Assembly (NCBI RefSeq): GCF_000786205.1
Contig: NZ_JROH01000001.1
Location: forward strand, 62,001 to 126,000
Direction: 5' to 3'
Source: Sphingomonas sp. 37zxx
GTDB lineage: Bacteria; Pseudomonadota; Alphaproteobacteria; Sphingomonadales; Sphingomonadaceae
Length of the DNA: 64,000 bases
The first letter of the stretch is position 1, and each line of letters opens with the position of its first letter. The position numbers and the translations under genes are program-made. The notes below the pieces were generated by a model. That model had not been told where the DNA came from, searched no databases, and saw only the letters and a program-made list of their open reading frames with translations. Below are positions 36,997-45,405 of the stretch, piece after piece.

Positions 36997-38744
36997 GCAG
37001 CGTCGGTCGCCACCCCGAGTGCTGCCGCCAGATATTCCAGCGCCGCGATCCTGCGCCATAGCGCGGTGTCGGTCACCCGGTCGATGTTGAAGAAGGCGCG
37101 CATCGCGGGGAAGGCGAGGTCGATCACCCGTGCCATGTAATCGGGGGTCAGCAGCCCGCCATGTTCGTCGCCCATCGGCCGCAGCCGGCGTTGCAGCGCA
37201 TAGCTGTGCTGGCGCACCCAGGTGGGGCGGATCCGCGAGGACCATTCGCTGAAGCGGTGGCGGCGCCCGGGCGGCTCGGTGAAGCGGTGGCCATAGGCCG
37301 AGGGTTGGGCGGCCAGCGCGGGGTCGATCGCGGCGAGCAACTGCGCCTCGAACCGGCCAGCTTGTTTGAGCGCCATCGGCAGCGCCATCGCCTCGGCCAC
37401 CAGCCGGTGATCGAGGAACGGCATCAGGTATGCGCCGTAACGCGATTCGAGGCTGATCTCGCGCCCGAACAGCGACCGGCAGCGCACGTGCGGATAGGCT
37501 TGCTCAATCCATTGGCGCGACAGCAGCGCGGTGGGGCTGCCAACGCCCAGCGCGTCAGCGATCTTGCGCTCGATCGCGCCGATGAAGGCGCGCGGATCGA
37601 ACAACGCGGTCGCGTCGCGGGCGTCGAAGCGGGCGAAGAAGGTGCGGGCGACGGTGCGGGCCGAGGCGGGGCGATCGGCGAGGAAGAAGAAATCGCGCCA
37701 GATCTCGCCGCAGCCGCCCGATGCCGCCAGCGCGCCGCCGGCATGGCGCTTGTCGCGCGCCCAGGCCGCGCCGCCATTGTCGAAGATATTGCCGAAGGTC
37801 GGCAGCGCGTCGAACTGGTCAAAGTTGCGCGCCACCTGCTCGGCAAAGCCATCGGGGGTGATCGATAGCGCGCCGTCCTTGTCGACCCATTCGACCGCGA
37901 ACCCCATCGCGTCGCCGATCGCTTGGGCAAAAACGACATCATCCTCGTCGCGGTCGCCATAGACATAGACATGCGGGGCGTGGCCCGCCTCGCGCAGCGC
38001 CGCCAGCAGCAGCCGCGAATCGAGCCCGCCCGACAGCGGGCAAAAGATGCGGTCGCCAAACGACCCCGCATGCGCCGCGACCACTTGCGCCAGCCGCTGG
38101 CGGTGCCGCCCGATCCGGTCGGGCAGCGCCATATCGCTGACCGTATCGGGCAGGCGTTTTTCGAGCGGATGGGTGATCGTGCCATCGCGGGTCAGTTCGA
38201 TCATGGCGCGCGGGCCGAGCGTCTTTAGCCCGGCGAACACGCTATCTTCGCCGATCGGCACGACGTTGAACGCGAATTCATACACGCCCTGGCGGTCGAA
38301 CCGAAGCACCGGCATCGAGCGGGCGGCGGCAAGCAGCGAGGTCGAAAAGAAGCTGCGATCGCTGTCGTGATGCACCTGGTGCGCGGCAAACCAGTCGGTG
38401 AAGACAAAGCTGCGCCCGTTTTTGTGGATCAGCGCGGTGAATTGGCCACCGATACGCTGCCAATCGGGCGCGGTATCGAAGCTGGCCAGCAAGGTCGCAA
38501 GCGCGGGTGCGCCGATCGCCGAATCGAAGGTGAGTGTGCCCGCCACCGCCACGAAATCCGCCCCCTCGACATGCAGCGTGGCGGGGCCGCCCAGGACATA
38601 GTCGAAGTGGAGGATATGCCAGCCGGCCACCGCATGTTCGCTGGGCGGGCCAAAGCCGTGGCGGGCATATTGCGCGCGAGCCATGCCCAGCCGCGTATCG
38701 GCCACTGCGCGGTTCGCGTTGCGGGTAAGGTACAGGCCGGCCAT
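36993..38744 (-). CDS. Asparagine synthetase-like protein without the N-terminal cysteine
   Basis: 583 residues. The C-terminal PP-loop domain shows FCPLSGGLDSRLLLA (about residue 235), and a glutaminase-like fold precedes it. The start ATG gives MAGLYL, not MCG, so the Cys nucleophile needed to split glutamine is missing. The chemistry could be ATP-dependent amide formation with free ammonia or another amine, as in the beta-lactam synthetase and lasso-peptide cyclase branches. No lasso precursor or protease lies nearby. The ORF continues 94 codons upstream, but that region is the divergent fpr promoter. It converges on the lipoprotein hydrolase. Confidence 0.72.
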   Translation of the reverse strand: MAGLYLTRNANRAVADTRLGMARAQYARHGFGPPSEHAVAGWHILHFDYVLGGPATLHVEGADFVAVAGTLTFDSAIGAPALATLLASFDTAPDWQRIGGQFTALIHKNGRSFVFTDWFAAHQVHHDSDRSFFSTSLLAAARSMPVLRFDRQGVYEFAFNVVPIGEDSVFAGLKTLGPRAMIELTRDGTITHPLEKRLPDTVSDMALPDRIGRHRQRLAQVVAAHAGSFGDRIFCPLSGGLDSRLLLAALREAGHAPHVYVYGDRDEDDVVFAQAIGDAMGFAVEWVDKDGALSITPDGFAEQVARNFDQFDALPTFGNIFDNGGAAWARDKRHAGGALAASGGCGEIWRDFFFLADRPASARTVARTFFARFDARDATALFDPRAFIGAIERKIADALGVGSPTALLSRQWIEQAYPHVRCRSLFGREISLESRYGAYLMPFLDHRLVAEAMALPMALKQAGRFEAQLLAAIDPALAAQPSAYGHRFTEPPGRRHRFSEWSSRIRPTWVRQHSYALQRRLRPMGDEHGGLLTPDYMARVIDLAFPAMRAFFNIDRVTDTALWRRIAALEYLAAALGVATDAA

Positions 38745-38973
38745 CGCCGCGTGGTGTAGCGGGTAACGCTTAACGATCGATAGACCAAGGCCGTCGGCGG
38801 TGCTGGCTTCAACGGCTGCTTGGAGGCGGTATAGAATAGCTGGCACGACGCGGGCCGCGATCCACGATAGGGCGGCTGCATCATCCCTAATGCGCGTCGG
38901 CGTTGATCGTTTCGCCACAGGTCGGTATCGACCGCCGACAAGCCGCGCCTTTTGCGTTACCGGAGACTGTCCT

Positions 38974-39786
38974 TTGCACGCCCCCCGCACGAAGCTTACC
39001 CAGCCGCCGCACGCCGCCTTTGACACTGTCGAGGTGAAATGGGTGCGCCATTGGAATGAGCATCTGTTCAGCCTGGCGGTCGATCGCCCGCCAAGCTTTC
39101 GCTTCCGTTCGGGCGAGTTCGTGATGCTGGGGTTGCAGGGCGACGATAAGCCGCTGATGCGCGCCTATTCGATTTCGAGCGCGGCCTATCATGACGAGAT
39201 CGAGTTTCTGTCGATCAAGGTCGAGGACGGCCCGCTGACGTCGCGGTTGCAGAACGTCGTCGCGGGCGATGAGCTGTATATGGGGCGCAAGCCCACCGGC
39301 ACGCTGGTGACCGACGCGCTGACGCCGGGCAAGCGCCTGTTCCTGCTGTCGACCGGCACCGGCCTTGCGCCGTTCCTTAGCCTGCTTCGCGATCCCGACA
39401 CCTATGAGCGGTTTGAACAGATCGTGCTGGTGCATTCGGTGCGCCGCGTGAGCGACCTGGCGTTCCATGAGGAATTGTCGGGCAAGCTGGCCGATGATCC
39501 GCTGGTGGGCGAGCAGGCGCAGACCCAGTTGCACTATATCCCAACCGTGACGCGCGAGCCGTTCCATACCAGCAAGCGTATCCAGGGCTTGATCGAGGAC
39601 GGCACGTTGTTTGCCGCGCCGATCGAAGGGCCGGCGGCGTTCGATCGCGAAACCGATCGGGTGATGATGTGCGGCAGCACCGCGATGATCGCCGATTTCG
39701 CCAAGCTGCTCGAAGATGCCGGGTTCGAAGAAGGTTCGAATGCGCGCCCTGCGGACTTTGTGATCGAGCGGGCGTTCGTCGGGTGA
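38974..39786 (+). CDS. fpr: Ferredoxin--NADP reductase
   Basis: 270 residues. The FAD-binding RAYSISSA motif, the NADP-binding GTGLAPFLSLLRD and the FVIERAFVG C-terminus fit bacterial class II FNR. It passes electrons between NADPH and ferredoxin or flavodoxin, supplying Fe-S and heme enzymes and oxidative-stress defence. The TTG at 38974 follows GGAG by eight bases; a longer frame up to 38800 has no RBS. Divergent from the asparagine-synthetase-like gene, with 229 bases between starts. Confidence 0.92.
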   Translation: MHAPRTKLTQPPHAAFDTVEVKWVRHWNEHLFSLAVDRPPSFRFRSGEFVMLGLQGDDKPLMRAYSISSAAYHDEIEFLSIKVEDGPLTSRLQNVVAGDELYMGRKPTGTLVTDALTPGKRLFLLSTGTGLAPFLSLLRDPDTYERFEQIVLVHSVRRVSDLAFHEELSGKLADDPLVGEQAQTQLHYIPTVTREPFHTSKRIQGLIEDGTLFAAPIEGPAAFDRETDRVMMCGSTAMIADFAKLLEDAGFEEGSNARPADFVIERAFVG

Positions 39787-39792
39787 TCTCTG

Positions 39793-39829
39793 CCCCGTTC
39801 GTGCCGGGGCAGGCTCGGCATGAACGGGG
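39793..39829. terminator. Bidirectional terminator-like hairpin
   Basis: CCCCGTTCGTGCCG (39793-39806) pairs with CGGCATGAACGGGG (39816-39829) with one mismatch and a nine-base loop, between the convergent fpr and apbE genes. Confidence 0.6.
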
Positions 39830-39834
39830 AAGCG

Positions 39835-40803
39835 TCAGGCGAGCATCGCCGCCAGTGCGGGGGTGATCCATTCGCGGCCATCGCCGGCGCGAAGCTGCGC
39901 GGCAAGGGTATGGCGCTGCGCCGCCGCCATCGCCGCATCGGGGCCAAGCACGGTCAGCGCGGTCGCCCAGGCATCGGCGGTCATGCAATCGGCAGCGATG
40001 ACAGTGGCCGAAACGATGCCGTTTTCGATCGGCCAGCCGGTGCGCGGATCGATGCTGTGGCCCAGGCGGCGGCCATTGCGGGCGATGAAGCGGCGATAAT
40101 CGCCCGACGTTGCCACCGCCAGATCGTGCAGCGCGATTCGCAGCGACGCAGGGAGGCCCGGCGGCGCTTCGACCTCGACCCACCAGGGCTCGCCATCGGG
40201 GCGAATGCCGGCCCCGACGAACTCCCCGCCGATCTCGACCAGAAAATCATGCACCCCCGCCGCGCGACAAGTCGCGGCCAGCCGATCGACCGCATAGCCC
40301 TTGGCAATGCCCGACAGGTCGAGCGTGACCCCGGCATGGCGGCGGGCGCGATGGCCAAATAGTTCCAATTGATGCGCGCCGCTGCGTGCAAGGGCACCGG
40401 CGACTTCGCGTAGCCGGGGCAGATCGCCGCGCGCGCCCGGTGGGCCGAAACCCCAGAGATCGGCAAGCGCGCCGCAGGCAGGATCAAAGGCCCCGTCACT
40501 GGTGCTGCTCACCGCAAGCGCGGCGGCCAGCACCTTGGCCAGATCGGCGGGCAAATCATGCCATTCGCCGATCGGCGAGCGATTGAACCGTGATAGCGCC
40601 GAATCGGGCCGCCATTGGCTCATCGACATGATGACCGAATCGATCGCTTGCCAAAGCGCGGTCTCAAGCCCTGGCGGCGGCGCGACTACCAGTGCCGACC
40701 AGCTGGTGCCCATCGTGTCGCCGCCGATCCGGGCAATCGGCGCCGCTGCGTCGCGCCTGGCGAACGCTTCGGGCGCGACGATTGCCGGGATCGCGACGTG
40801 CAT
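39835..40803 (-). CDS. apbE: FAD:protein FMN transferase (ApbE)
   Basis: 322 residues. It shows MGTSWSALV, the SGIAKGYAVD loop, the FLVEIGGEFVGAG strand, SGDYRRF, and the HSIDPRTGWP metal/FAD motif of ApbE. The enzyme cuts FAD and joins FMN to a Ser/Thr in target proteins outside the cytoplasm. No obvious signal peptide or lipobox is seen at the chosen start (40803), so export is unproven; a TTG at 40821 would add six residues. It ends the PepSY-DUF2271-DUF4198-ApbE operon, and the DUF2271 protein is the likely target. Confidence 0.93.
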   Translation of the reverse strand: MHVAIPAIVAPEAFARRDAAAPIARIGGDTMGTSWSALVVAPPPGLETALWQAIDSVIMSMSQWRPDSALSRFNRSPIGEWHDLPADLAKVLAAALAVSSTSDGAFDPACGALADLWGFGPPGARGDLPRLREVAGALARSGAHQLELFGHRARRHAGVTLDLSGIAKGYAVDRLAATCRAAGVHDFLVEIGGEFVGAGIRPDGEPWWVEVEAPPGLPASLRIALHDLAVATSGDYRRFIARNGRRLGHSIDPRTGWPIENGIVSATVIAADCMTADAWATALTVLGPDAAMAAAQRHTLAAQLRAGDGREWITPALAAMLA

Positions 40804-40810
40804 CGCCGTG

Positions 40811-41632
40811 TCAGGCGCCAAGCACTTCCAGCGTGGTCGTGTAGCTCATGCGGCGCGCGGCTCCGGGGATGGTCGCGCTCTTGCCAGTTGCACTGGCATT
40901 CAGCCAATACATGCCCGCTTCGCTGAACGACACGCGGACCTTGCCCGCCGCATCGGTCTTGAGCGTCTGTTCATCGACCGCGTCGCGATAGCGTTTGCCG
41001 CCGCGCACCACCAGCACCTCGAGCCCGGCTGCAGGCTTGCCATCCACGATAAAGCCGAACACGGCGTCTTCGCCGGTCACCACATCGCTGGGATGGGTTT
41101 CGGCCACCATTTCGAGTCCCTTGCCGGTCGGACGAAGCACGGTGTCGGTGGGCGCACCCGAGGTGACGAACACCTCGTAGCGGCTCTCCATCTGCGTCAG
41201 CGCCACGTCGGTCGCCCCGGCGGGGATGATGCCGGGCAATTTGTCGGCAGTGGTGCCGCGCGGCAGGCGCTTTTCTTCGCCATTCAGCTTGTAGCTGCCG
41301 CCGATGCCGTCATTTTGCATCGCGACCTTCCAGGTCCCGGGCTGCGTCAGATGCAGGTCGAAGGTGCTGCGGAAGCGCCCGGTGTTGAAATTCTCGACCT
41401 TGGCGGCGCTGCCATCGGGGGCGAATGCGCTCGGCTCGACGCGCATCGGCTGATGATCGGCGTGGAATACATCGGTCGATGCCGCCGCGTCGAAGGTGAC
41501 CCAGCCATCGGCGCTCGAGATGATCGTGGTCGAGGGGGCCATCCACAGCCGGTGCGCCTGCAGGCTGGCAGGCACTGCGGCGATGGCGACGGCGGCGATG
41601 GCGATGGCGGTGGCGGTGGCGGTGCGAAGCAT
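40811..41632 (-). CDS. DUF4198 periplasmic protein
   Basis: 273 residues with a signal peptide (ending ASLQAHRLW). DUF4198 proteins are beta-rich, often with a nickel- or iron-linked context, and have a carboxypeptidase-regulatory-like second half, visible as KPAAGLEVLVVRGGKRYRD and GKVRVSFSEAGMYWLNAS. The mature protein begins with HRLWM, a His near the N-terminus that could bind metal. It lies seven bases upstream of apbE. Role is inferred from the cluster: a periplasmic partner in metal uptake or electron transfer. Confidence 0.85.
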   Translation of the reverse strand: MLRTATATAIAIAAVAIAAVPASLQAHRLWMAPSTTIISSADGWVTFDAAASTDVFHADHQPMRVEPSAFAPDGSAAKVENFNTGRFRSTFDLHLTQPGTWKVAMQNDGIGGSYKLNGEEKRLPRGTTADKLPGIIPAGATDVALTQMESRYEVFVTSGAPTDTVLRPTGKGLEMVAETHPSDVVTGEDAVFGFIVDGKPAAGLEVLVVRGGKRYRDAVDEQTLKTDAAGKVRVSFSEAGMYWLNASATGKSATIPGAARRMSYTTTLEVLGA

Positions 41633-41648
41633 GGCGAAATTCCCCTGA

Positions 41649-42161
41649 TCAGCGCGTGAAGGCGAGCGCGACCGCGCCCAGTTCGGATTTGCCCGATGCG
41701 GTAAAGCTTTGGCCGGGCTTTGGCGGCCAGCTGAAGGGAACGCGGATCACCTCGCGGCCCCCTGCTTCGCGCGCTGCCTCGATCGCCAGCACATATTGGC
41801 CGGGGGCCATCTGGCCGGTCGGCACGCGGACCATATGCTTGCCCGGCGCGCGGGTGGCACCCGTCACGCCATCAGCGGGAAAGCGCATCGTCCGGCCCGA
41901 GGCGCGCCACCAGCTTCGCACATCGCTCAGCCATTTGGTGCCCTCGTTCTTGGCCATGTCGAAATCATACCAGACCTGAAGCGTGCGCGCGGGGGCACCG
42001 GGCTTTTCCAGCCAGATGGCGACATAGGGCCGGTTATATTCGGCGACGTTCAGGCGCGGGATCGTGAGTTCGATTTGCGCGGTCTGGGCGAGGGCGGGCG
42101 TGGCGAGCGCGAGCATCGGCAGGCCGGTGAGCAGCATTTGGTGGCGGACCTGCATGGTCAT
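41649..42161 (-). CDS. DUF2271 periplasmic protein with an ApbE-type flavinylation motif
   Basis: 170 residues. Signal peptide with cleavage near PALAQ. The mature part has the DUF2271 pattern YVAIWLEKPGAPARTLQVWYD, WWRASGR, PGKHMVRVPTG and PGQYVLAIEAAREAGG. Residues 97-103 read D-G-V-T-G-A-T, which matches the D-x-x-[S/T]-G-A-[S/T] consensus used by ApbE in NqrC/RnfG and FMN-binding-domain proteins, with Thr103 (bases 41853-41855) as the likely FMN acceptor. Lies between the PepSY and DUF4198 genes, five bases after the first. Confidence 0.85.
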   Translation of the reverse strand: MTMQVRHQMLLTGLPMLALATPALAQTAQIELTIPRLNVAEYNRPYVAIWLEKPGAPARTLQVWYDFDMAKNEGTKWLSDVRSWWRASGRTMRFPADGVTGATRAPGKHMVRVPTGQMAPGQYVLAIEAAREAGGREVIRVPFSWPPKPGQSFTASGKSELGAVALAFTR

Positions 42162-42166
42162 TGTCC

Positions 42167-42832
42167 TCAATGGATGAAGAAAAGGGTGATGATGGTAGGA
42201 ATGGCGAGGCCCAGCGCGACCAGCGGCCAGGTGCTTGGCCGCTTTTTGGCGTGGATCTGGAGCAGTACGAAGCCGGTGAGGGCGAAGATGACACAAGCGC
42301 CCGAAAAAATGTCGAGAAACCATTTCCAGGCGGTGCCGGTGTTGCGGCCCTTGTGCAGGTCGTTGAGCCAGGAAATCCAGCCGCGATCGGTGACTTCGGC
42401 GGTGATCGCGCCGCTGGCCTTGTCGATCGCGACCCAGCCGTCGCCGCCGGGACGCGGCAGCGCGACATAGACTTCGCCCTCGCTCCATTCGGCATTGCCG
42501 CGCGGCGAAAGCCCGGTCTCGTCCTCGATCCAGCGCGCGACCGGGGTGGGGATCGGGCGCGCGGTCTGATCGCTCGACGATAGCTGCGCCAGCAGTGGCG
42601 CGGGCAGCGCGGCGGCGGCGGTGTTCACCCTCGGCGTCGATTCGATCTCACCCGCATGGTTGAGCGTGATGCCGGTGATGGCGAACAGCAACAGGCCGAC
42701 CAGACTGATCGCCGAGCTGACCCAATGCCACAAATAAGTCTGTTTCAGCCAGAATGCCTTGCGGCCCGATTTGCGGCGGGGCGGTGCGGGGCTGGTGGTG
42801 GCGGCTACGGGGTTGGTGGTAGCTTGATGCAT
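42167..42832 (-). CDS. PepSY-associated transmembrane protein
   Basis: 221 residues. A membrane span (about residues 34-56, YLWHWVSSAISLVGLLLFAITGI) is followed by a periplasmic PepSY-like domain and two more spans at the C-terminus. The conserved LHKGRNTG and the His pairs (W-H-W near span 1, N-H-A after it, D-L-H-K) are typical of heme-ligand positions in ferric-reductase-like PepSY proteins. It would carry electrons across the inner membrane. First gene of the cluster, preceded by a Fur-box-like site. Confidence 0.85.
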   Translation of the reverse strand: MHQATTNPVAATTSPAPPRRKSGRKAFWLKQTYLWHWVSSAISLVGLLLFAITGITLNHAGEIESTPRVNTAAAALPAPLLAQLSSSDQTARPIPTPVARWIEDETGLSPRGNAEWSEGEVYVALPRPGGDGWVAIDKASGAITAEVTDRGWISWLNDLHKGRNTGTAWKWFLDIFSGACVIFALTGFVLLQIHAKKRPSTWPLVALGLAIPTIITLFFIH

Positions 42833-42898
42833 GGCGGCTTAGCTACGCTTCATCGTCATCGGCCAGTTCATGTACCGCTTTTCACTTTCGCGCCGCTA

Positions 42899-42915
42899 AT
42901 GCAAACAATTCGCAT
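42899..42915. promoter_or_regulatory. Fur-box-like site of the PepSY-ApbE cluster
   Basis: ATGCAAA-CAA-TTCGCAT is an imperfect 17-base palindrome with one mismatch, 67-83 bases before the first gene of the PepSY cluster. Its shape is like Fur/Irr-type iron-responsive boxes of Alphaproteobacteria. This is a by-eye match. Confidence 0.45.
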
Positions 42916-42981
42916 CTCCTGCGGCGTGCGTGGGGGTTTGTCAATATCGGGGGCAGGCGGGATGGGTCGAAAGGCACAGAA

Positions 42982-43013
42982 AACCCCGGCGTCTCGGGTG
43001 AGACGCCGGGGTT
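42982..43013 (-). terminator. Rho-independent terminator of the ribonucleotide reductase gene
   Basis: A perfect hairpin with 14-base arms (AACCCCGGCGTCTC and its complement, loop of 4). On the minus strand the right arm is followed by TTTTCTG, a short U-run. It lies 24 bases after the ribonucleotide reductase stop. Confidence 0.88.
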
Positions 43014-43036
43014 GATAGCGACGGGTCAGGCGATGC

Positions 43037-44971
43037 TTACTGGCAGGCGAGGCACTCGTCATAGTCGGTCGATTCGCCCAGATCGAAGGTGGGCTTGTCG
43101 ATCGTGTTGTCGGCCTCGACCCCGCCGCTGCCGGCAAAACCGGCGCGCTGCATCGACTTCGAGCGGAGATAATAAAGCGATTTGATGCCCAATTCCCACG
43201 CGCGGAAGTGGAGCATCAGCAGATCCCACTTCTCGACATCGGCGGGGATGAACAGGTTCAGCGACTGCGCCTGGTCGATATAGGGGGTGCGATCGCCCGC
43301 GAGTTCGAGCAGCCAGCGCTGGTCGATCTCGAAGCTGGTCTTGAACGCATCCTTTTCATCCTGGTTCAGGAAATCGAGATGCTGGACGCTGCCGCCCTTT
43401 TCCAGGATCGAGTTCCAGATCGCGTCGGAGTTCTTCGACTTGGCCGACAGCAGCTTTTCCAGATGCGGGTTACGCACCACGAAGCTGCCCGACAGCGTCT
43501 TGTGGGTATAGATATTGCCCGGGATCGGCTCGATGCAGGCGCTGGTGCCGCCGCAGATGATGCTGATCGACGCGGTGGGCGCGATCGCCATCTTGCAGCT
43601 GAAGCGCTCCATCACGCCCATGTCGGCGGCGTCGGGGCAGGGGCCGCGCTCGATCGCGAGTTGCATCGATGCTTCGTTCACTTGCGCCGAGACGTGGCGG
43701 AAGATTCGCAGGTTCCACGACTTGGCCATCGCGCCCTCGAACGGCAGGCAGCGCGCCTGCAGGAACGAATGGAAGCCCATGACGCCGAGGCCGACCGAAC
43801 GTTCGCGCATCGCCGAATAAGCGGCGCGCTCCATGCCGGGTTCGGCGCGGTCGATATAATCCTGCAGCACATTGTCGAGGAAGCGCATCACGTCCTCGAT
43901 GAAGCGCTTGTCGCCGTTCCACTCGTCCCAGGTTTCGATGTTGAGCGACGAGAGGCAGCAGACTGCGGTGCGGTCGTTGCCGAGGTGATCGCGCCCGGTG
44001 GGCAAAGTGATCTCGCTGCACAGGTTCGAGGTCGAAACCTTCAGACCCAGGTCGCGATGATGCTTGGGCATCGTCGAATTCACGTGATCGCTAAAGACGA
44101 TATAGGGCTCGCCGGTCGCAAGCCGCGTCTCGACCAATTTCTGGAACAGCGAGCGGGCATCGACCGTCGCGCGGACGCTGCCGTCCTTGGGGCTTTTGAG
44201 CTGCCATTCGTCGCCTGCGCGGACGGCTTCCATGAAGGCGTCGGGGATCAGCACGCCGTGGTGCAGGTTGAGCGCCTTGCGGTTGAAATCGCCGCTGGGC
44301 TTGCGGATTTCGAGGAACTCTTCGATCTCAGGGTGCGAGACGTCGAGATAGCAGGCAGCCGAACCACGGCGAAGCGAGCCCTGGCTGATCGCCAGTGTCA
44401 ACGAATCCATCACGCGGACGAACGGAATGATGCCGCTGGTCTTGCCGTTGAGGCCGACCGGCTCGCCGATGCCGCGGACATTGCCCCAATAGGTGCCGAT
44501 GCCGCCGCCGCGCGAGGCGAGCCAGACATTCTCGTTCCAGGTCTGGACGATGCCCTCAAGGCTGTCGGGAACCGAATTGAGATAACAGCTAATCGGCAGG
44601 CCTCGCCCGGTGCCACCGTTCGACAGTATGGGCGTTGCGGGCATGAACCACAGCTTCGAGATATAGTCATACAGCCGCTGCGCATGCGTTGCGTCATCGG
44701 CATAGGCCGAGGCGACGCGGACGAAGAGATCCTGATAGCTCTCACCCGGCAGCAGATACCGATCCTTGAGTGTTTCCTTGCCGAAATCGGTCAGCAGCGC
44801 GTCGCGCGAATGATCGACCTCGACCGCATAAAGCTGGACATCGACGGTGTGCGAGTTGCGCTTCTTGGGCGCGGCAGCCTCGGTTGCGGCTTTGGTGGCG
44901 GCTTCGATGCCGGCCTCGATAATGGTGTCGGTCGCGGTATCGCTCACGTGCTGATCGTCCCTGAAATCCAT
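43037..44971 (-). CDS. nrdA: Ribonucleoside-diphosphate reductase, alpha subunit
   Basis: 644 residues. Reduces ribonucleotides to deoxyribonucleotides with a beta subunit that supplies the radical. Active-site elements: PISCYLNS, SNLCSEITLP (Asn, Cys, Glu), VCCLSSLNIE, and the C-terminal DECLACQ redox pair. An N-terminal ATP-cone, usual in about 750-residue NrdA, is absent, so dATP inhibition by that domain is not expected. An Ala/Glu-rich extension (residues 10-35) leads the core. A GTG at 44947 is an alternative start. No nrdB is adjacent in the window. Confidence 0.93.
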   Translation of the reverse strand: MDFRDDQHVSDTATDTIIEAGIEAATKAATEAAAPKKRNSHTVDVQLYAVEVDHSRDALLTDFGKETLKDRYLLPGESYQDLFVRVASAYADDATHAQRLYDYISKLWFMPATPILSNGGTGRGLPISCYLNSVPDSLEGIVQTWNENVWLASRGGGIGTYWGNVRGIGEPVGLNGKTSGIIPFVRVMDSLTLAISQGSLRRGSAACYLDVSHPEIEEFLEIRKPSGDFNRKALNLHHGVLIPDAFMEAVRAGDEWQLKSPKDGSVRATVDARSLFQKLVETRLATGEPYIVFSDHVNSTMPKHHRDLGLKVSTSNLCSEITLPTGRDHLGNDRTAVCCLSSLNIETWDEWNGDKRFIEDVMRFLDNVLQDYIDRAEPGMERAAYSAMRERSVGLGVMGFHSFLQARCLPFEGAMAKSWNLRIFRHVSAQVNEASMQLAIERGPCPDAADMGVMERFSCKMAIAPTASISIICGGTSACIEPIPGNIYTHKTLSGSFVVRNPHLEKLLSAKSKNSDAIWNSILEKGGSVQHLDFLNQDEKDAFKTSFEIDQRWLLELAGDRTPYIDQAQSLNLFIPADVEKWDLLMLHFRAWELGIKSLYYLRSKSMQRAGFAGSGGVEADNTIDKPTFDLGESTDYDECLACQ

Positions 44972-45405
44972 GACTGGCCCCCGTCTCTCATTCGTGCGGC
45001 ATGCACCCCGAGTCGCGGGTAGATGCCGAAATTACCATCCCGCGAGGTGCGCGAGAACAAAAAGTGATCGTTTTGCACCGGGGAGCGGAAACGAGCCGTG
45101 CCACGATATGGGTCTATCGTGCGTCGGATACCAGCGCTTGGGTCCGCCCCCGTTCGCTACCACCATAGATTGTGCCTAAAAGCGTTTGGGGGCAAGCGGG
45201 TAAATCGCCACCCGGCGGCGCTTCGTCGGAAATGCGGGTGGTTCGGACGCGATCGATCGGGCGCGACGCATGGACCAAGCTGGCCTCGCGCGAAAGCAAT
45301 AGGGTGGCATGGGCAGGCCAAAAAGATTTTGGTGGAGGAATCAGCGCCGGTTGCATGCGAGCGGCTTTTCCCGGACCAATGACCTTTGGGGGCAGGAGAG
45401 CAGCG
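44972..45405. other. Gap of 434 bases between divergent genes
   Basis: Upstream regions of nrdA and the MFS gene face away from each other here. Apart from the palindrome at 45102-45121 and a possible NrdR-like CCATAGATTG at 45163-45172, I see nothing more. No coding region is supported. Confidence 0.6.
45102..45121. promoter_or_regulatory. Perfect palindrome in the nrdA upstream region
   Basis: CACGATA (45102-45108) and TATCGTG (45115-45121) flank TGGGTC, a 7-6-7 inverted repeat that suits a dimeric regulator. It is 131-150 bases before nrdA and about 285 bases before the MFS gene. The regulator is unknown; NrdR boxes are usually different (paired sites of about 16 bases). Confidence 0.4.

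Noticed and set aside
36993-38744. Lasso-peptide cyclase
   Set aside because: The Cys-less asparagine-synthetase-like protein prompted the idea, but no precursor peptide, transglutaminase-like protease, ABC exporter or isopeptidase is adjacent.
43208-45022. A 604-codon open frame opposite nrdA
   Set aside because: Antisense shadow of a conserved enzyme gene.
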